This document shows, piece by piece, positions 34,466-47,736 of a stretch of 64,000 nucleotides of DNA. The DNA is from Chiayiivirga sp. (GTDB lineage: Bacteria > Pseudomonadota > Gammaproteobacteria > Xanthomonadales > Xanthomonadaceae). Location: contig JALCLA010000005.1 in the NCBI GenBank assembly GCA_022647565.1, forward strand, positions 123,440 through 187,439. The letters are read 5' to 3'. The translations under genes and the position numbers were made by a program. The notes beneath the pieces were generated by a model that ran no database searches, was not told the DNA's origin, and saw only the letters and a list, made by a program, of their open reading frames with translations. Position 1 is the stretch's first letter. Every line of letters starts with the position of its first letter.

Positions 34466-37400
34466 ATGGCACGCTTCTTCATTGATCGCCCGATCTTCGC
34501 CTGGGTCATCGCGATCATCATCATGCTGGCCGGCGTGCTCTCGCTGAGCCAGCTCCCGATTTCCCGCTATCCCGACATCGCGCCGCCTTCGGTGACGATC
34601 GGCGCCACCTATCCCGGCGCTTCGGCGCAAGCGGTGGAGAACTCGGTCACGCAAGTCATCGAGCAGGCCATGACCGGCCTCGATGGCATGGACTACATGT
34701 CCTCCACCAGTGATTCGAACGGCTCGGTCTCGGTCACGCTCACCTTCAGCACCGGCACCGACCCGGACATCGCCCAGGTCCAGGTGCAGAACAAGCTGCA
34801 GGTGGCCACGCCGCTGCTACCCCAGATCGTGCAGCAGCAGGGCTTGCGCGTGAACAAGGCCAGCTCCGGCTTCCTGCAGGTGATCGGCTTCGTGTCGGAA
34901 GACGGCAGCATGGGCCGCCAGGACATTTCCGACTATGTCTCGACCAACATCGTCGATCCGCTCAGTCGCGTCGAAGGCGTGGGCAGCGTGCAGGTGTTCG
35001 GCGGCAAGTACGCGATGCGGATCTGGCTGGACCCGGGCAAGCTCAATACCTATCGGCTGGCCCCGTCCGACATCGTGGCCTCGATCCGCGCGCAGAACGC
35101 GCAGGTCGCGGTGGGCCAGCTCGGCGGCACGCCCGCGATCGATGGACAGCAGATCAACGCCACCATCACGTCGCAGGATCGACTGCAGACGCCGGAGCAG
35201 TTCCGCGCCATCGTCCTGCGCAGCAACGCCGATGGCTCGGTACTGAAGCTGGGCGACGTGGCGCGTGTGGAGCTGGGCAGCGAGAACTATTCGGTCATCA
35301 GCCGCTACAACGGCCAGCCTGCCTCGGGCCTGGCGGTGTCGCTCGCCACGGGCGCCAACGCGCTCAGCACCGCGCAAGGCATCGAGGCCTTGCTGGAGCG
35401 GATGCGGCCGAGCTTCCCGTCCGGGCTGCGCGCGATGACGCCATTCGACTCGGTGCCCTTCGTGCGTGCCTCGATCAAGGAAGTGGTCAAGACCCTGCTC
35501 GAAGCCATGGTGCTGGTGTTCCTGGTCATGTACCTCTTCCTGCAGAACTTCCGCGCCACGCTGATCCCGACCATCGCGGTGCCGGTGGTCCTGCTCGGCA
35601 CCCTGGGCGTGCTGCTCGGCCTTCGGCTTCTCGATCAACATGCTCACCATGTTCGCCATGGTGCTGGCCATCGGCCTGCTGGTGGACGACGCCATCGTGG
35701 TGGTGGAGAACGTCGAGCGCGTGATGAGCGAGGAAGGCCTGTCGCCGCCGAGGCCACGCGCAAGTCGATGGACCAGATCACCGGCGCTGGTCGGCATCGG
35801 CTGGTGCTGGCGGCGGTGTTCGTGCCGATGGCCTTCTTGGCGGCTCCACCGGTGTGATCTACCGTCAGTTTTCCATCACCATCGTCTCGGCCATGGCGCT
35901 GTCGGTGCTGGTGGCCATCGTGCTGACGCCGGCGCTGTGCGCCACCATGCTCAAGCCCCTGGAAAAGGGCCACCAGCACGGCGAGACCGGCTTCTTCGGC
36001 TGGTTCAACCGCCAGTTCGATGCCGGCAATCGGCGTTACCAGGGCATCGTCGGTCGCATCCTGGCGCGCAGCGGTCGCTTCCTGCTGGTGTTCGTTGCCT
36101 TGAGCGTGGCGACCGGCTGGCTCTACCTGCGGGTGCCATCGTCGTTCCTGCCGGACGAGGACCAGGGCGTGCTGTTCACCATCGTGCAGGCGCCCGTGGG
36201 TGCCACCCAGCAGCGCACCCAGAAGGTGATGGAGCAGGTCGAACAGCACTACGCGGAGCACGAGGCGGCGCATCTGGAATCGGTGTTCTCGGTGCAGGGC
36301 TTCAGCTTCGCCGGCAGTGGCCAGAACAACGGCATGGCCTTCGTCAAGCTCAAGGATTGGGAAGAACGCGCCTCCCCCGACGCCAGCGTCAATGCCGTGG
36401 CCGGACGCGCGATGGGCGCGTTCGCCGCGATCAAGGATGCGATGGTGTTTGCGGTGGCGCCGCCGCCGGTGACCGAGCTCGGCACCACCGGAGGCTTCAA
36501 TTTCTACTTGCAGGACGACAGCGGCCAGGGACACGAGAAGCTGGTCGCGGCGCGCAACCAGTTCCTCGGCGCGGCCGCGCAGAGCAAGCTGCTCAGCGGC
36601 GTTCGTCCGAACGGGCAGGAAGACACTCCGCAGTTCCGCCTCGACATCGACACCGAGAAGGCGAGCGCGCTGGGCGTGCCGATCGAATCGATCAACAACA
36701 CCCTCAGCATCGCCTGGGGCGGCCAGTACATCGATGATTTCATCGATCGCAACGAGGTCAAGCGCGTCTACGTGCAGTCCGATGCGCCGCACCGCATGGT
36801 GCCGGAGGATTTCGCGCAGTGGTACGTGCGCAACCAGTCGGGCGAGATGGTTCCGTTCTCGTCCTTCGCCAGCTCGCACTGGACCTATGGCTCCCCGCGC
36901 CTGGAACGCTACAACGGCGTGCCCGCGATCAACATCACCGGCACCCCCGCGGCCGGCGTCAGCTCCGGCGACGCGATGGCCGAAGTGGAACGCATTGCCG
37001 CCGAACTACCGCAGGGCTTCGGCATCGAGTGGAGCGGGCAGTCCTATCAGGAACGCGTCGCCAACGCCCAGACGCCGATGCTGTACGCGCTGTCGGTGCT
37101 GATCGTGTTCCTGTGCCTGGCGGCCCTGTACGAGAGCTGGTCGATCCCGACGGCGGTGTTGCTGGTGGTGCCGCTGGGCATTCTCGGCACGGTGCTGTTC
37201 ACCTGGATGCGCGGCCTGGAGCGCGATGTGTACTTCCAGGTCGGCATGCTCACCACGGTGGGACTGTCGAGCAAGAACGCGGTGCTGATCATCGAGTTCG
37301 CGAAAGCCAACGTGGAGCACGGCATGGACCTGGTGCAGGGCACCATTGCCGCGGTGAAGGATCGCCTGCGCCCGATCCTGATGACCTCGATCGCCTTCGG

Positions 37401-37587
37401 CTTCGGCGTGCTGCCGCTGGCACTGGCGACTGGCGCGGGTTCCGGCGCGCAACGCGCGATCGGCACCGGCGTGGTCGGCGGCATGCTGTTCGGCACCTTC
37501 CTCGGCCTGTTCTTCATTCCGCTGTTCTTCGTGATCATCCGGCGCCTGGGCGAGCGCTGGCGCGGAGGTGCTGGAGTGGCGGCATGA
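34466..37587 (+). CDS. RND multidrug efflux permease (AcrB/MexB type), frameshifted
   Basis: About 1040 codons in total, the normal size of AcrB. The N-terminus [40 protein letters not shown] and [18 protein letters not shown] are typical. The C-terminal half is intact from ~35854 ([35 protein letters not shown], then [20 protein letters not shown] and [10 protein letters not shown]). Between 35615 and 35850 the frame is broken by several small indels: an extra G near 35619, a missing base near 35750, about three bases missing within 35790-35810, and one near 35838. Repairing them restores [31 protein letters not shown] and MAFFGGSTGV. The damage spans TM4, whose Asp pair (DD) carries protons. 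Assembly error or recent inactivation is possible. Confidence 0.88.
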
Positions 37588-38184
37588 CCCGGACCGCGCA
37601 GGCGCGCGTGCTGAAGCAGCGCGAGCGCATCCTGCTTGCGGCGCAGGAGTGCTTCATCCGCGACGGCTTCCATGCCGCCAGCATGGCCAGCATCGCGCAG
37701 GCGGCCGACATGAGCGCGGGCCTGATCTATCGCTACTTCGACAGCAAGCGCGCGATCGTGCTGGCCATCATCGGACGCCAGCTCGAGGAACGTCGCGCCG
37801 GCATCGCGAAGTTGGCCGAAGGCCCGGATCTCGCGCAGCGCTGCAAGGAGCTGTTCGCGAGCTGGCGCCGCGCCGATCCCTCGGTGCTCAATGCGGCCCT
37901 GTTCCTGGAAATGAGCGCGGAGGCCAGCCGCGACCCGGCCGTGGCGCAGGCGCTGTTGCATTTCGATCAGGTCTGCAGCGGCGACTTCCGCGACTGGTTG
38001 CGGCAGCACGCCGCGACCCAGGATGCCAGGCCCTGCGAGCGCACCCTGCAGGTGCGCAACCTGGCGCTGCAGGCTTTCATCGAAGGCCTCGCGATCCGCG
38101 CCGTGCGCGAGCCGGATTTCGACGAGACAGTGCTGGCCGAGACGATCGACGCAATCGTCCTGCCCCTGCTGGATTTCCGCGGCG

Positions 38185-38198
<14 letters not shown>
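37584..38198 (+). CDS. TetR/AcrR family regulator of the RND operon
   Basis: A 204-residue repressor. The N-terminal HTH is clear: [41 protein letters not shown]. The C-terminal ligand-binding part resembles AcrR-like TetR_C domains and is variable. ATG 37584 overlaps the permease TGA (ATGA), so it is made with the pump. It probably represses the operon from the palindrome at 33230-33247. It converges on glmS and overlaps the 3' end of that gene by 14 bp. Confidence 0.87.
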
Positions 38199-40011
<1,813 letters not shown>

Positions 40012-40187
40012 TGGGGAAGTCTCACTCCAGATTGGAACCGCCAGGCGTGGTGCAGGGCGGATTGCTGCCGCAGCCACCGGCGATCCACCGCGCGGATCGA
40101 TCGCTCCGCGACGCGTGCGCCGCCGCCAAGGGCGGCCTGGCAAGGCGGCAAATTATCGCACGCACCCGCGCGCCGACCCCGTCCGGT

Positions 40188-40201
40188 CGTCCGTGCGGAC
40201 G
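40188..40201. promoter_or_regulatory. Candidate activator-binding palindrome
   Basis: CGTCCG-TG-CGGACG is a perfect inverted repeat about 80-95 bp upstream of the -12 element of the sigma-54 promoter, a usual distance for an NtrC-family enhancer site. The link to the response regulator at 45015 is inference. Confidence 0.4.
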
Positions 40202-40265
40202 CGGCGGACGCCGGGACAGGTTCTGGCATTGGCAGGGCAATCAATCAGTTGCGCGCATGGAATCG

Positions 40266-40283
40266 CTGGCACGAGTTCTGCAT
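40266..40283 (+). promoter_or_regulatory. Sigma-54 (-24/-12) promoter of the ABC export operon
   Basis: CTGGCACGAGTTCTGCAT matches the YTGGCACGrNNNTTGCW consensus except for one position (C for T before the TGC). The invariant GG and GC are ten bases apart. Transcription would start near 40293, about 20 bp before the adaptor ATG at 40313. The operon's own NtrC-type activator makes the assignment coherent. Confidence 0.72.
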
Positions 40284-40312
40284 TGGGTGCGCAACCCTTT
40301 CCGGAAGCAGAC

Positions 40313-41587
40313 ATGATCCGCGACACCTCCGCCCAAGACCGCGTACTGGCACCCGGCCCGACATCGCCGCGCCGCCGCATGACCTGGATCGTGGCTGCGC
40401 TCGCGGTCTTGGCGGTGCTGATGCTGGTGCTGCCGACGGTCGGGCGCTGGCTCGGGGCCGAACGTTCGGTGTCGGCCGAGCGCCTGCGCATCGCCGAAGT
40501 GCGGCGCGGAACCCTGATCCGCGACGTTTCGGTGCAGGGCCGCATCGTGGCCGCAGTGAGCCCGACCCTGTACGCCCCGGTGGCCGGCACGGTCGCGCTC
40601 AAGACCCAGGCCGGCAGCACGGTGAAGCAGGGTGACCTGCTGGCGCAGATCGACTCGCCCGAACTGAGCAACGAACTCGAGCGCGAGCGTGCCACCTTGC
40701 AGGAGCTCGAAGTGGAGGTGCAACGCCAGCGCATCGCGAGCGAACGCCAGCAACTGCTGAGTCGTCGCGCCGCGGCCGATGCCGGGGTGGCCCTCAGTGC
40801 CGCGCAACGCGAGATGCAACGCGCCGAGGCGGCCTGGGGCAAGCACGCGATCGCGGAAGTGGAATACCTGCGTGCCAAGGACACGCTGCGCAGCGCCGAG
40901 ATCCTCTCCACCCATTCGCGCGACGACTCCGGTCTGGAAATCCGCGGCATCCGCTTCGAACTGCAGACGCGCGAGCACCAGCTCGAACGCCAGCGCCTGG
41001 TGGTGGCCGACCTGGTGCGCCGCTCGGATGAACTGGCGGTGCGGGCGCCGGTGGACGGCGTGGTCGGCACGGTGGCGGTGGCCGATCGCGCCGTGGTTGC
41101 GGCCAACACGCCGCTCCTGATCGTAGTCGACCTGAGTCGGTTGGAAGTGGAACTGGAAGTGCCGGAAAGCTATGCCGACGATCTCGGGCTCGGGATGCAG
41201 GCCGAGATCCGCTACGCCGGCGCCACCTTCCCCGGCGTGCTCTCGGCGATCTCGCCCGAAGTGGTGAACGGCCAGGTCATCGCGCGCGCCCGCTTCGAAG
41301 GCGAACTGCCGGCTGGCCTGCGCCAGAACCAGCGTGTCTCCACCCGCGTGCTGATGGAGGAAAAGCCGGATGTGCTGCTGGTGCAGCGCGGCCCCTTCGT
41401 GGACAGCGACGGTGGACGCTCCGCCTTCGTGGTGAACGACGACATCGCGCAACGCCGCGCGATCGAGACCGGCGCCAGCAGCATGACCGACGTCGAGATC
41501 CTGTCCGGGCTGGACGCGGGCGAACGCATCGTGATCTCCGGCACCGACGAGTTCGCCGACGCCGATCGCATCCTGATTTCCAACTGA
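40313..41587 (+). CDS. HlyD-family periplasmic adaptor of a MacB-like ABC exporter
   Basis: A 424-residue membrane fusion protein with an N-terminal anchor (RRRMTWIVAALAVLAVLMLV). The lipoyl/barrel part follows: RRGTLIRDVSVQGRIVAAVS, TLYAPVAGTVALKTQAGS, KQGDLLAQIDSPEL. A long coiled-coil hairpin spans about 120-230 (ELERERATLQELEVEVQRQR), then VRAPVDGVVGTVAVADRAVV and a C-terminal barrel. MacA-like adaptors link the inner-membrane ABC permease to an outer-membrane channel. ATG 40313 has GGAAG upstream. The sigma-54 promoter lies directly before it, and four transporter genes follow in order. Confidence 0.88.
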   Translation: MIRDTSAQDRVLAPGPTSPRRRMTWIVAALAVLAVLMLVLPTVGRWLGAERSVSAERLRIAEVRRGTLIRDVSVQGRIVAAVSPTLYAPVAGTVALKTQAGSTVKQGDLLAQIDSPELSNELERERATLQELEVEVQRQRIASERQQLLSRRAAADAGVALSAAQREMQRAEAAWGKHAIAEVEYLRAKDTLRSAEILSTHSRDDSGLEIRGIRFELQTREHQLERQRLVVADLVRRSDELAVRAPVDGVVGTVAVADRAVVAANTPLLIVVDLSRLEVELEVPESYADDLGLGMQAEIRYAGATFPGVLSAISPEVVNGQVIARARFEGELPAGLRQNQRVSTRVLMEEKPDVLLVQRGPFVDSDGGRSAFVVNDDIAQRRAIETGASSMTDVEILSGLDAGERIVISGTDEFADADRILISN

Positions 41588-41666
41588 GCCGCAACCCGCA
41601 CTGCCCGTCACGCATCCGATCCCGAACACGAACACGAACACGAACCCCAGGAAAGGAACCCACGCC

Positions 41667-42391
41667 ATGCTGCACATGCAGAAGCTGAGCAAGGTCTACC
41701 GCACCCACATGATCGAGACGCACGCACTGCGCGAGATCAACCTGCTGGTGCGCGAAGGCGAGTTTGTCGCGGTCACCGGGCCATCGGGTCCGGCAAGACC
41801 ACCTTCCTCAACATCGCCGGCCTGCTGGAGGAATTCACCGGCGGCGACTATCTGCTCGACGGTGTCTCGGTGCGCGGCATGGACGACAACGCGCGCTCGC
41901 GCCTGCGCAACGAGAAGATCGGCTTCATCTTCCAGGGCTTCAACCTGATTCCGGACCTCAACCTGTTCGACAACGTCGACGTGCCGCTGCGTTATCGCGG
42001 CTATCCGGCGGGGGAGCGCAAGCGCCGCATCGAGGACGCCCTGGGCAAGGTCGGGCTTGCTTCGCGGCAGAAGCACTACCCGTCCGAACTGTCGGGCGGC
42101 CAGCAGCAGCGCGTGGCGATCGCGCGCGCGCTGGCCGGCAGCCCGCGCCTGCTGCTCGCGGATGAGCCCACCGGCAACCTCGACACCCAGATGGCGCGCG
42201 GCGTGATGGAACTGCTGGAAGACATCAACGCCCAGGGCACCACGATCGTGATGGTGACGCACGATCCGGAACTGGCGGCGCGGGCGCAACGCAACGTGCA
42301 TGTGATCGACGGCCAGGTGACCGACCTGGACGACGTGCCGCACCTGCCTTCGATCGCCCCGGAACGCGCCGCCGCGGCGGCGGCGCGCTGA
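41667..42391 (+). CDS. MacB/LolD-type ABC ATPase, frameshifted at Walker A
   Basis: A start at ATG 41667 gives MLHMQKLSKVYRTHMIETHA and LREINLLVREGEFVAVTGPS. The frame then breaks within Walker A near 41788, where one base is missing (...TCGGGTCCGGCAAG; repair gives GPSGSGKTTFLN). In the other frame everything is intact: IGFIFQGFNLIPDLNLFDNV (Q-loop), LSGGQQQRVAIARAL (signature), LLLADEPTGNLD (Walker B) and MVTHDPELA (switch His), ending near residue 240. It energises the two FtsX-like permeases downstream. Because the neighbours are intact, a sequencing error is at least as likely as a true mutation. Confidence 0.86.
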
Positions 42392-42404
42392 ACGGAGCGC
42401 CGCC

Positions 42405-43724
42405 ATGTTTGCCTATTACCTGCGCCTCGCCCTGCTCAGCCTGCGCCGCAACCCGATGCTCACCGCGCTGATGGTGGCCGCCATCGCGCTGGGCATCGGC
42501 GCGGCGATGACCTCGCTCACCGTGCTGCGCGCCATGAGCGGCAATCCGCTCGCGCACAAGGAAGGCCGGGTCTATCGCCCGCAACTCGACAACTGGGCGC
42601 CGGGTCGCGGCTGGAACGCGGATGACCCGAACGACTTGCCCGACCTGTTCACCTACTCCGACGCCATGGCGCTCTACGACGCGCAGCAGGCCAAGTACCA
42701 GGCCGCGATGTTCCCGAACGTGCTGCCGGTGGAGCCGGCCAACGAGGACGCCAAGCCCTACCTGTCCTCGGTGCTGTTCACCCACGGTGACCTGTTCCCC
42801 ATGTTCGACATGCCGTTCCTCTACGGCGGCGGCTGGGACAGGGAACAGGATCGGAAGCACGCGCGCGTTGCGGTGTTGTCGCGCAGCACCAACGAGAAGC
42901 TGTTCGGCGGAAAGGATTCGGTCGGTCGCAGCTTCAGGCTGGGTGGCGAGGACTTCACCGTGGTCGGCGTGCTCGACCGCTGGAACCCGCAACCCAAGTT
43001 CTACGAGCCGTCGTCGGGCGGATTCGCGCAGGCCGAGGACATGTACGTGCCGTTCGGCAATGGCATCGAGCGCGAGCTGCAATCGAGCAACAACAATCGC
43101 TGCTGGAAGGACCCGGGCAGTGGCTACCAGGCCTGGCTGGCGTCTGATTGCGTCTGGATGGCCTTCTGGGTGGAGCTGGAGGGCGGCGCCGGGCGCGAGC
43201 GCTACCTCGACGTGATGAACAACTACGTCAAGGAACAGAAGAAGCTTGGACGCTTCGAGCGCCCGCTCAACAACCAGCTCTCCACCGTGGGCGAATGGCT
43301 GGTGAAGCAGCGGGTGGTGTCGAACGACGCGCGCACCCAGGTGTGGCTGGCCTTCGCGTTCCTCATGGTGTGCCTGATCAACACCGTCGGCCTGTTGCTG
43401 GCCAAGTTCATGGCGCGGGCCTCCGAGATCGGGTTGCGACGCGCGGTGGGCGCCTCGCGCCGCGCCGTGTTCGCGCAGTACCTGACCGAATCGGGCGTGG
43501 TCGGCATCGCCGGTGCGGTCTGCGGCCTGCTGCTGACCTGGCTCGGCTTGCTCGGCCTGCGTGCACTCTACGGCGAGGGATCGATCGGCGTGCTCGCCAG
43601 GCTCGACCCGGGCATGACCGCGATCACCGTGGTGGTGGCGCTCGCGGCAAGCCTGCTTGCCGGCCTGTATCCGACCTGGCGCGCGTGCGAGGTCACGCCC
43701 GCCACGCAACTGAAGAGCAACTGA
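42405..43724 (+). CDS. FtsX-like ABC permease 1
   Basis: A 439-residue MacB-type permease with an N-terminal TM (MLTALMVAAIALGIGAAMTS) and a large periplasmic domain with FPMFDMPFLYGGGWD, VAVLSRSTNEKLFGGKDSVG and EDFTVVGVLDRWNP (MacB_PCD features). The C-terminal FtsX domain has three TMs: LAFAFLMVCLINTVGLLLAK, the coupling motif EIGLRRAVGASRRAVF, and LTESGVVGIAGAVCGLLLTW. Start ATG 42405 follows GGAG. It forms a heterodimer with the next permease, driven by the ATPase at 41667. Confidence 0.9.
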   Translation: MFAYYLRLALLSLRRNPMLTALMVAAIALGIGAAMTSLTVLRAMSGNPLAHKEGRVYRPQLDNWAPGRGWNADDPNDLPDLFTYSDAMALYDAQQAKYQAAMFPNVLPVEPANEDAKPYLSSVLFTHGDLFPMFDMPFLYGGGWDREQDRKHARVAVLSRSTNEKLFGGKDSVGRSFRLGGEDFTVVGVLDRWNPQPKFYEPSSGGFAQAEDMYVPFGNGIERELQSSNNNRCWKDPGSGYQAWLASDCVWMAFWVELEGGAGRERYLDVMNNYVKEQKKLGRFERPLNNQLSTVGEWLVKQRVVSNDARTQVWLAFAFLMVCLINTVGLLLAKFMARASEIGLRRAVGASRRAVFAQYLTESGVVGIAGAVCGLLLTWLGLLGLRALYGEGSIGVLARLDPGMTAITVVVALAASLLAGLYPTWRACEVTPATQLKSN

Positions 43725-43731
43725 GGCGACC

Positions 43732-44955
43732 ATGGACATCAAACCGATCTACTCCGCCCTGATGCGCAACAAGACCGGCCTGGCGCTGATCGTGCTGCAG
43801 GTGGCGATCACCCTGGCCGTGGTCTGCAACAGCCTGTTCATCGTGCTGGAGCGCATGGAACGCATGGATCGCCCCAGCGGCATCGATGACGCCAACACCT
43901 TCTTCATCGCCAGCCTCGGCTTTGCGCAGGGCTACGACCGCGGCAACGCGATGCGCAGCGATCTGGACCGGATCCGCGCCTTGCCTGGCGTGGTGGCAGC
44001 GACCGCCACCAACACCGTTCCGGTCAGCAACGGCGGCTGGAGCACCGGCTTCGACACCGAGCCGCTGGACGAGTCTGGCACGCGCGAATCCAAAGGCGTG
44101 GCGCTGTACTTCGTCGACGAGCAGGGGGTCGATGCCTTCGGCGTGAAGCTGGTCGAAGGCCGCAACTTCCGCGCCGACGAGGTGCTCGATCTCACCCAGG
44201 ACAGTGGCATCCCGGCCAAGGTGGTGATCGTCACCGAGGCCCTGGCCAAGGCGCTCTATCCCGACAGCAGCGCGATCGGAAAGCCCGTCTATGGGCTGGC
44301 GAACGACAACGAAGCGGTCACCATCGTCGGCGTGATGCAACGCATGCAGCAGCCCTGGCCGAGCTCGCCCGATGTGGAGCAGAGCGCGCTGGTGCCGTCG
44401 CGCATGCTGGCCGACAACGATGCGCGCTACCTGGTGCGCGCCGCGCCGGGCGAACGCGACCGCCTGATGAAGGAGGTCGAGCAGACCCTGCAGGAGAGCA
44501 ACACCGGCCGCATCGTGCGCGGGTTGCGCTCGCTGGAGGCGATCCGCGCCACCTCGTATCGCAGCGATCGCGCCATGATGCTGATCCTGATGGCGGTGAT
44601 GGTGGCGCTGGTGCTTGTGACGGGCGCGGGCATCGTCGGACTGGCCAGCTTCTGGGTCACGCGCCGGATCAAGCAGATCGGCACGCGCCGCGCGCTGGGC
44701 GCAAGGCGCATCAACATCCGCAGCTATTTCCAGACCGAGAATGGCCTGATGGTGGCCATGGGCGTGGGTCTGGGCGTGCTGTTCACCTACGGGTTCAACC
44801 TGTGGCTGATGCAGGAGTACCAGGCGCCGCGCCTGCCGTGGTTCTACCTGCCGGTCGGGGCTGCCGTGGTCTTCGCGCTGGGCCAGATCGCGGTCTGGGG
44901 CCCGGCCGGACGCGCCGCGCGGGTCTCGCCCGCGGTGGCCACGCGCACTGCGTGA
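43732..44955 (+). CDS. FtsX-like ABC permease 2
   Basis: A 407-residue paralogue of the upstream permease, 7 bp downstream. The N-terminal TM (GLALIVLQVAITLAVVCNSL) is followed by a periplasmic MacB_PCD domain (GVVAATATNTVPVSNGGWST, FGVKLVEGRNFRADEVLD). The C-terminal FtsX part has MLILMAVMVALVLVTGAGIV, the coupling helix RRIKQIGTRRALGARRINIR, and GLMVAMGVGLGVLFTYGFNL. Two different permease genes after one ATPase is the pattern of MacB-like peptide or antimicrobial exporters in Xanthomonadaceae; the substrate is not evident. Confidence 0.9.
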   Translation: MDIKPIYSALMRNKTGLALIVLQVAITLAVVCNSLFIVLERMERMDRPSGIDDANTFFIASLGFAQGYDRGNAMRSDLDRIRALPGVVAATATNTVPVSNGGWSTGFDTEPLDESGTRESKGVALYFVDEQGVDAFGVKLVEGRNFRADEVLDLTQDSGIPAKVVIVTEALAKALYPDSSAIGKPVYGLANDNEAVTIVGVMQRMQQPWPSSPDVEQSALVPSRMLADNDARYLVRAAPGERDRLMKEVEQTLQESNTGRIVRGLRSLEAIRATSYRSDRAMMLILMAVMVALVLVTGAGIVGLASFWVTRRIKQIGTRRALGARRINIRSYFQTENGLMVAMGVGLGVLFTYGFNLWLMQEYQAPRLPWFYLPVGAAVVFALGQIAVWGPAGRAARVSPAVATRTA

Positions 44956-45014
44956 GCCGGATGCGCGGCGAACTGGCAAAGACAGCGCCGCGCCCGGCCT
45001 GAGACAATCACGCC

Positions 45015-46355
<1,341 letters not shown>

Positions 46356-46397
46356 GGTCGGCTTCGCGCCGACGCGCCCGCGCGCTATCGTCTGCGC

Positions 46398-47723
46398 ATG
46401 AATGCCACGCCGCGTCGCTTCTCGCTCGAAGGCCGCCTCATGCTGCTGACCGCCGTGCCGGTGTGCGTCGCGGTCAGCGTGGCGGTGGTGCTGGCGCACT
46501 GGCTGGGCACCGGCTGGCTGGAGTGGACGGTCGCGATCGCGGTGTCGATTCCGGTGATCGCGTTCTGCGTGCGCTGGTGGGTGGAGCCGGTGCTGTCGTT
46601 GTTCCGCGCGCTGTCGGGGGCGGTGGCGAGCTTCCGCGATCGCGATTTCAGTTTCAGCATCGCGCGCCACGCCAATGACGAGTTGGGGGATCTGGTGGCC
46701 GCGCACAACGAGCTGGCGCAGGTCCTTCGAGCCGAGCGCCAGCATCTTTTCCAGCGCGAGCTGCTGCTCGACACCGTGATCCAGAACACGCCGGTGGCAA
46801 TGCTGCTGGTGGATGCGCGCGGCTTCCTGGTCTACGGCAATCTCGCCGCGCGGCAGCTGTTCGACCGCGGCCGCAAGCTCGAGGGCCGCGCCTTCGAGCA
46901 GTTGGTGTCCACCGCGCCGGAAAGCCTGCGCGAGGCGCTGGGTGCCGGTCGCGACGGATTGTTTTCGTTCGAACTCGAGGGCCATGACGAGACCTACCAC
47001 CTCTCGCGCCGGGCGTTCCAGCTGAACGGACGGCCGCACCAGCTCTATCTGTTCAAGCGCCTCACGGTGGAACTCAGCCGACAGGAAGTGGCCACCTGGA
47101 AGAAGGTGATCCGGGTCATCAGCCATGAATTGAACAATTCACTGGCACCGATTTCCTCGCTCGCGCACTCGGGCGCGGAGTTGGCGCGGCGCGGCGAGCT
47201 GGATCGCTTGCCGATGGTGTTCGGCACCATCGAGGAGCGCGCCCGACATCTGGATGGGTTCATCCGCGGCTACGCCGATTTCGCCAAGCTTCCGTCGCCG
47301 CGACGCGAGAATGTTGCCTGGGGCGCGTTCCTGGAGTCGCTGCGAAGGCACACGCCGTTCCAGCTCGAAGGCGCCGTGCCGGAGGGGTCGGCCCAGTTCG
47401 ATCCGGCGCAGTTGCAACAGGCCCTGATCAACCTGCTCAAGAATGCGCACGAGTCGGGCTCGGCGGCAGACGAGGTGCAGCTCGCGGTGCGACGCATTCC
47501 CGGCGGCGTGCGCCTGGAGATTTCCGACCGCGGTGCCGGCATGAGCGACACGGTGCTGGCCAATGCCCTGGTGCCGTTTTATTCGACCAAGCGCAGCGGT
47601 ACCGGACTCGGCCTGGCCTTGGCGCGCGAAATCGTCGAGGCGCATGGCGGGCGCCTGGCGCTGGCCAATCGCGAGGGGGGCGGCCTGTGCGTCAGCCTGA
47701 GCCTGCCGTGCGCCGCGGCCTGA
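46398..47723 (+). CDS. Sensor histidine kinase partner of the NtrC-type regulator
   Basis: A 441-residue inner-membrane kinase. Two hydrophobic segments near the N-terminus (LMLLTAVPVCVAVSVAVVLA, WTVAIAVSIPVIAFCVRWW) are close together with almost no periplasmic loop, so it may sense within the membrane or via the transporter. A HAMP-like linker and a PAS-like domain (TVIQNTPVAMLLVDARGFLV) follow. The H-box is VISHELNNSLAPISSLAHSG, the N-box ALINLLKNAHESG, G1 ISDRGAGMSD and G2 RSGTGLGLALAREIVEAHGG. The start ATG at 46398 is 42 bp after the regulator stop. Confidence 0.92.
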   Translation: MNATPRRFSLEGRLMLLTAVPVCVAVSVAVVLAHWLGTGWLEWTVAIAVSIPVIAFCVRWWVEPVLSLFRALSGAVASFRDRDFSFSIARHANDELGDLVAAHNELAQVLRAERQHLFQRELLLDTVIQNTPVAMLLVDARGFLVYGNLAARQLFDRGRKLEGRAFEQLVSTAPESLREALGAGRDGLFSFELEGHDETYHLSRRAFQLNGRPHQLYLFKRLTVELSRQEVATWKKVIRVISHELNNSLAPISSLAHSGAELARRGELDRLPMVFGTIEERARHLDGFIRGYADFAKLPSPRRENVAWGAFLESLRRHTPFQLEGAVPEGSAQFDPAQLQQALINLLKNAHESGSAADEVQLAVRRIPGGVRLEISDRGAGMSDTVLANALVPFYSTKRSGTGLGLALAREIVEAHGGRLALANREGGGLCVSLSLPCAAA

Positions 47724-47736
47724 GCGAGCCCGCGCC

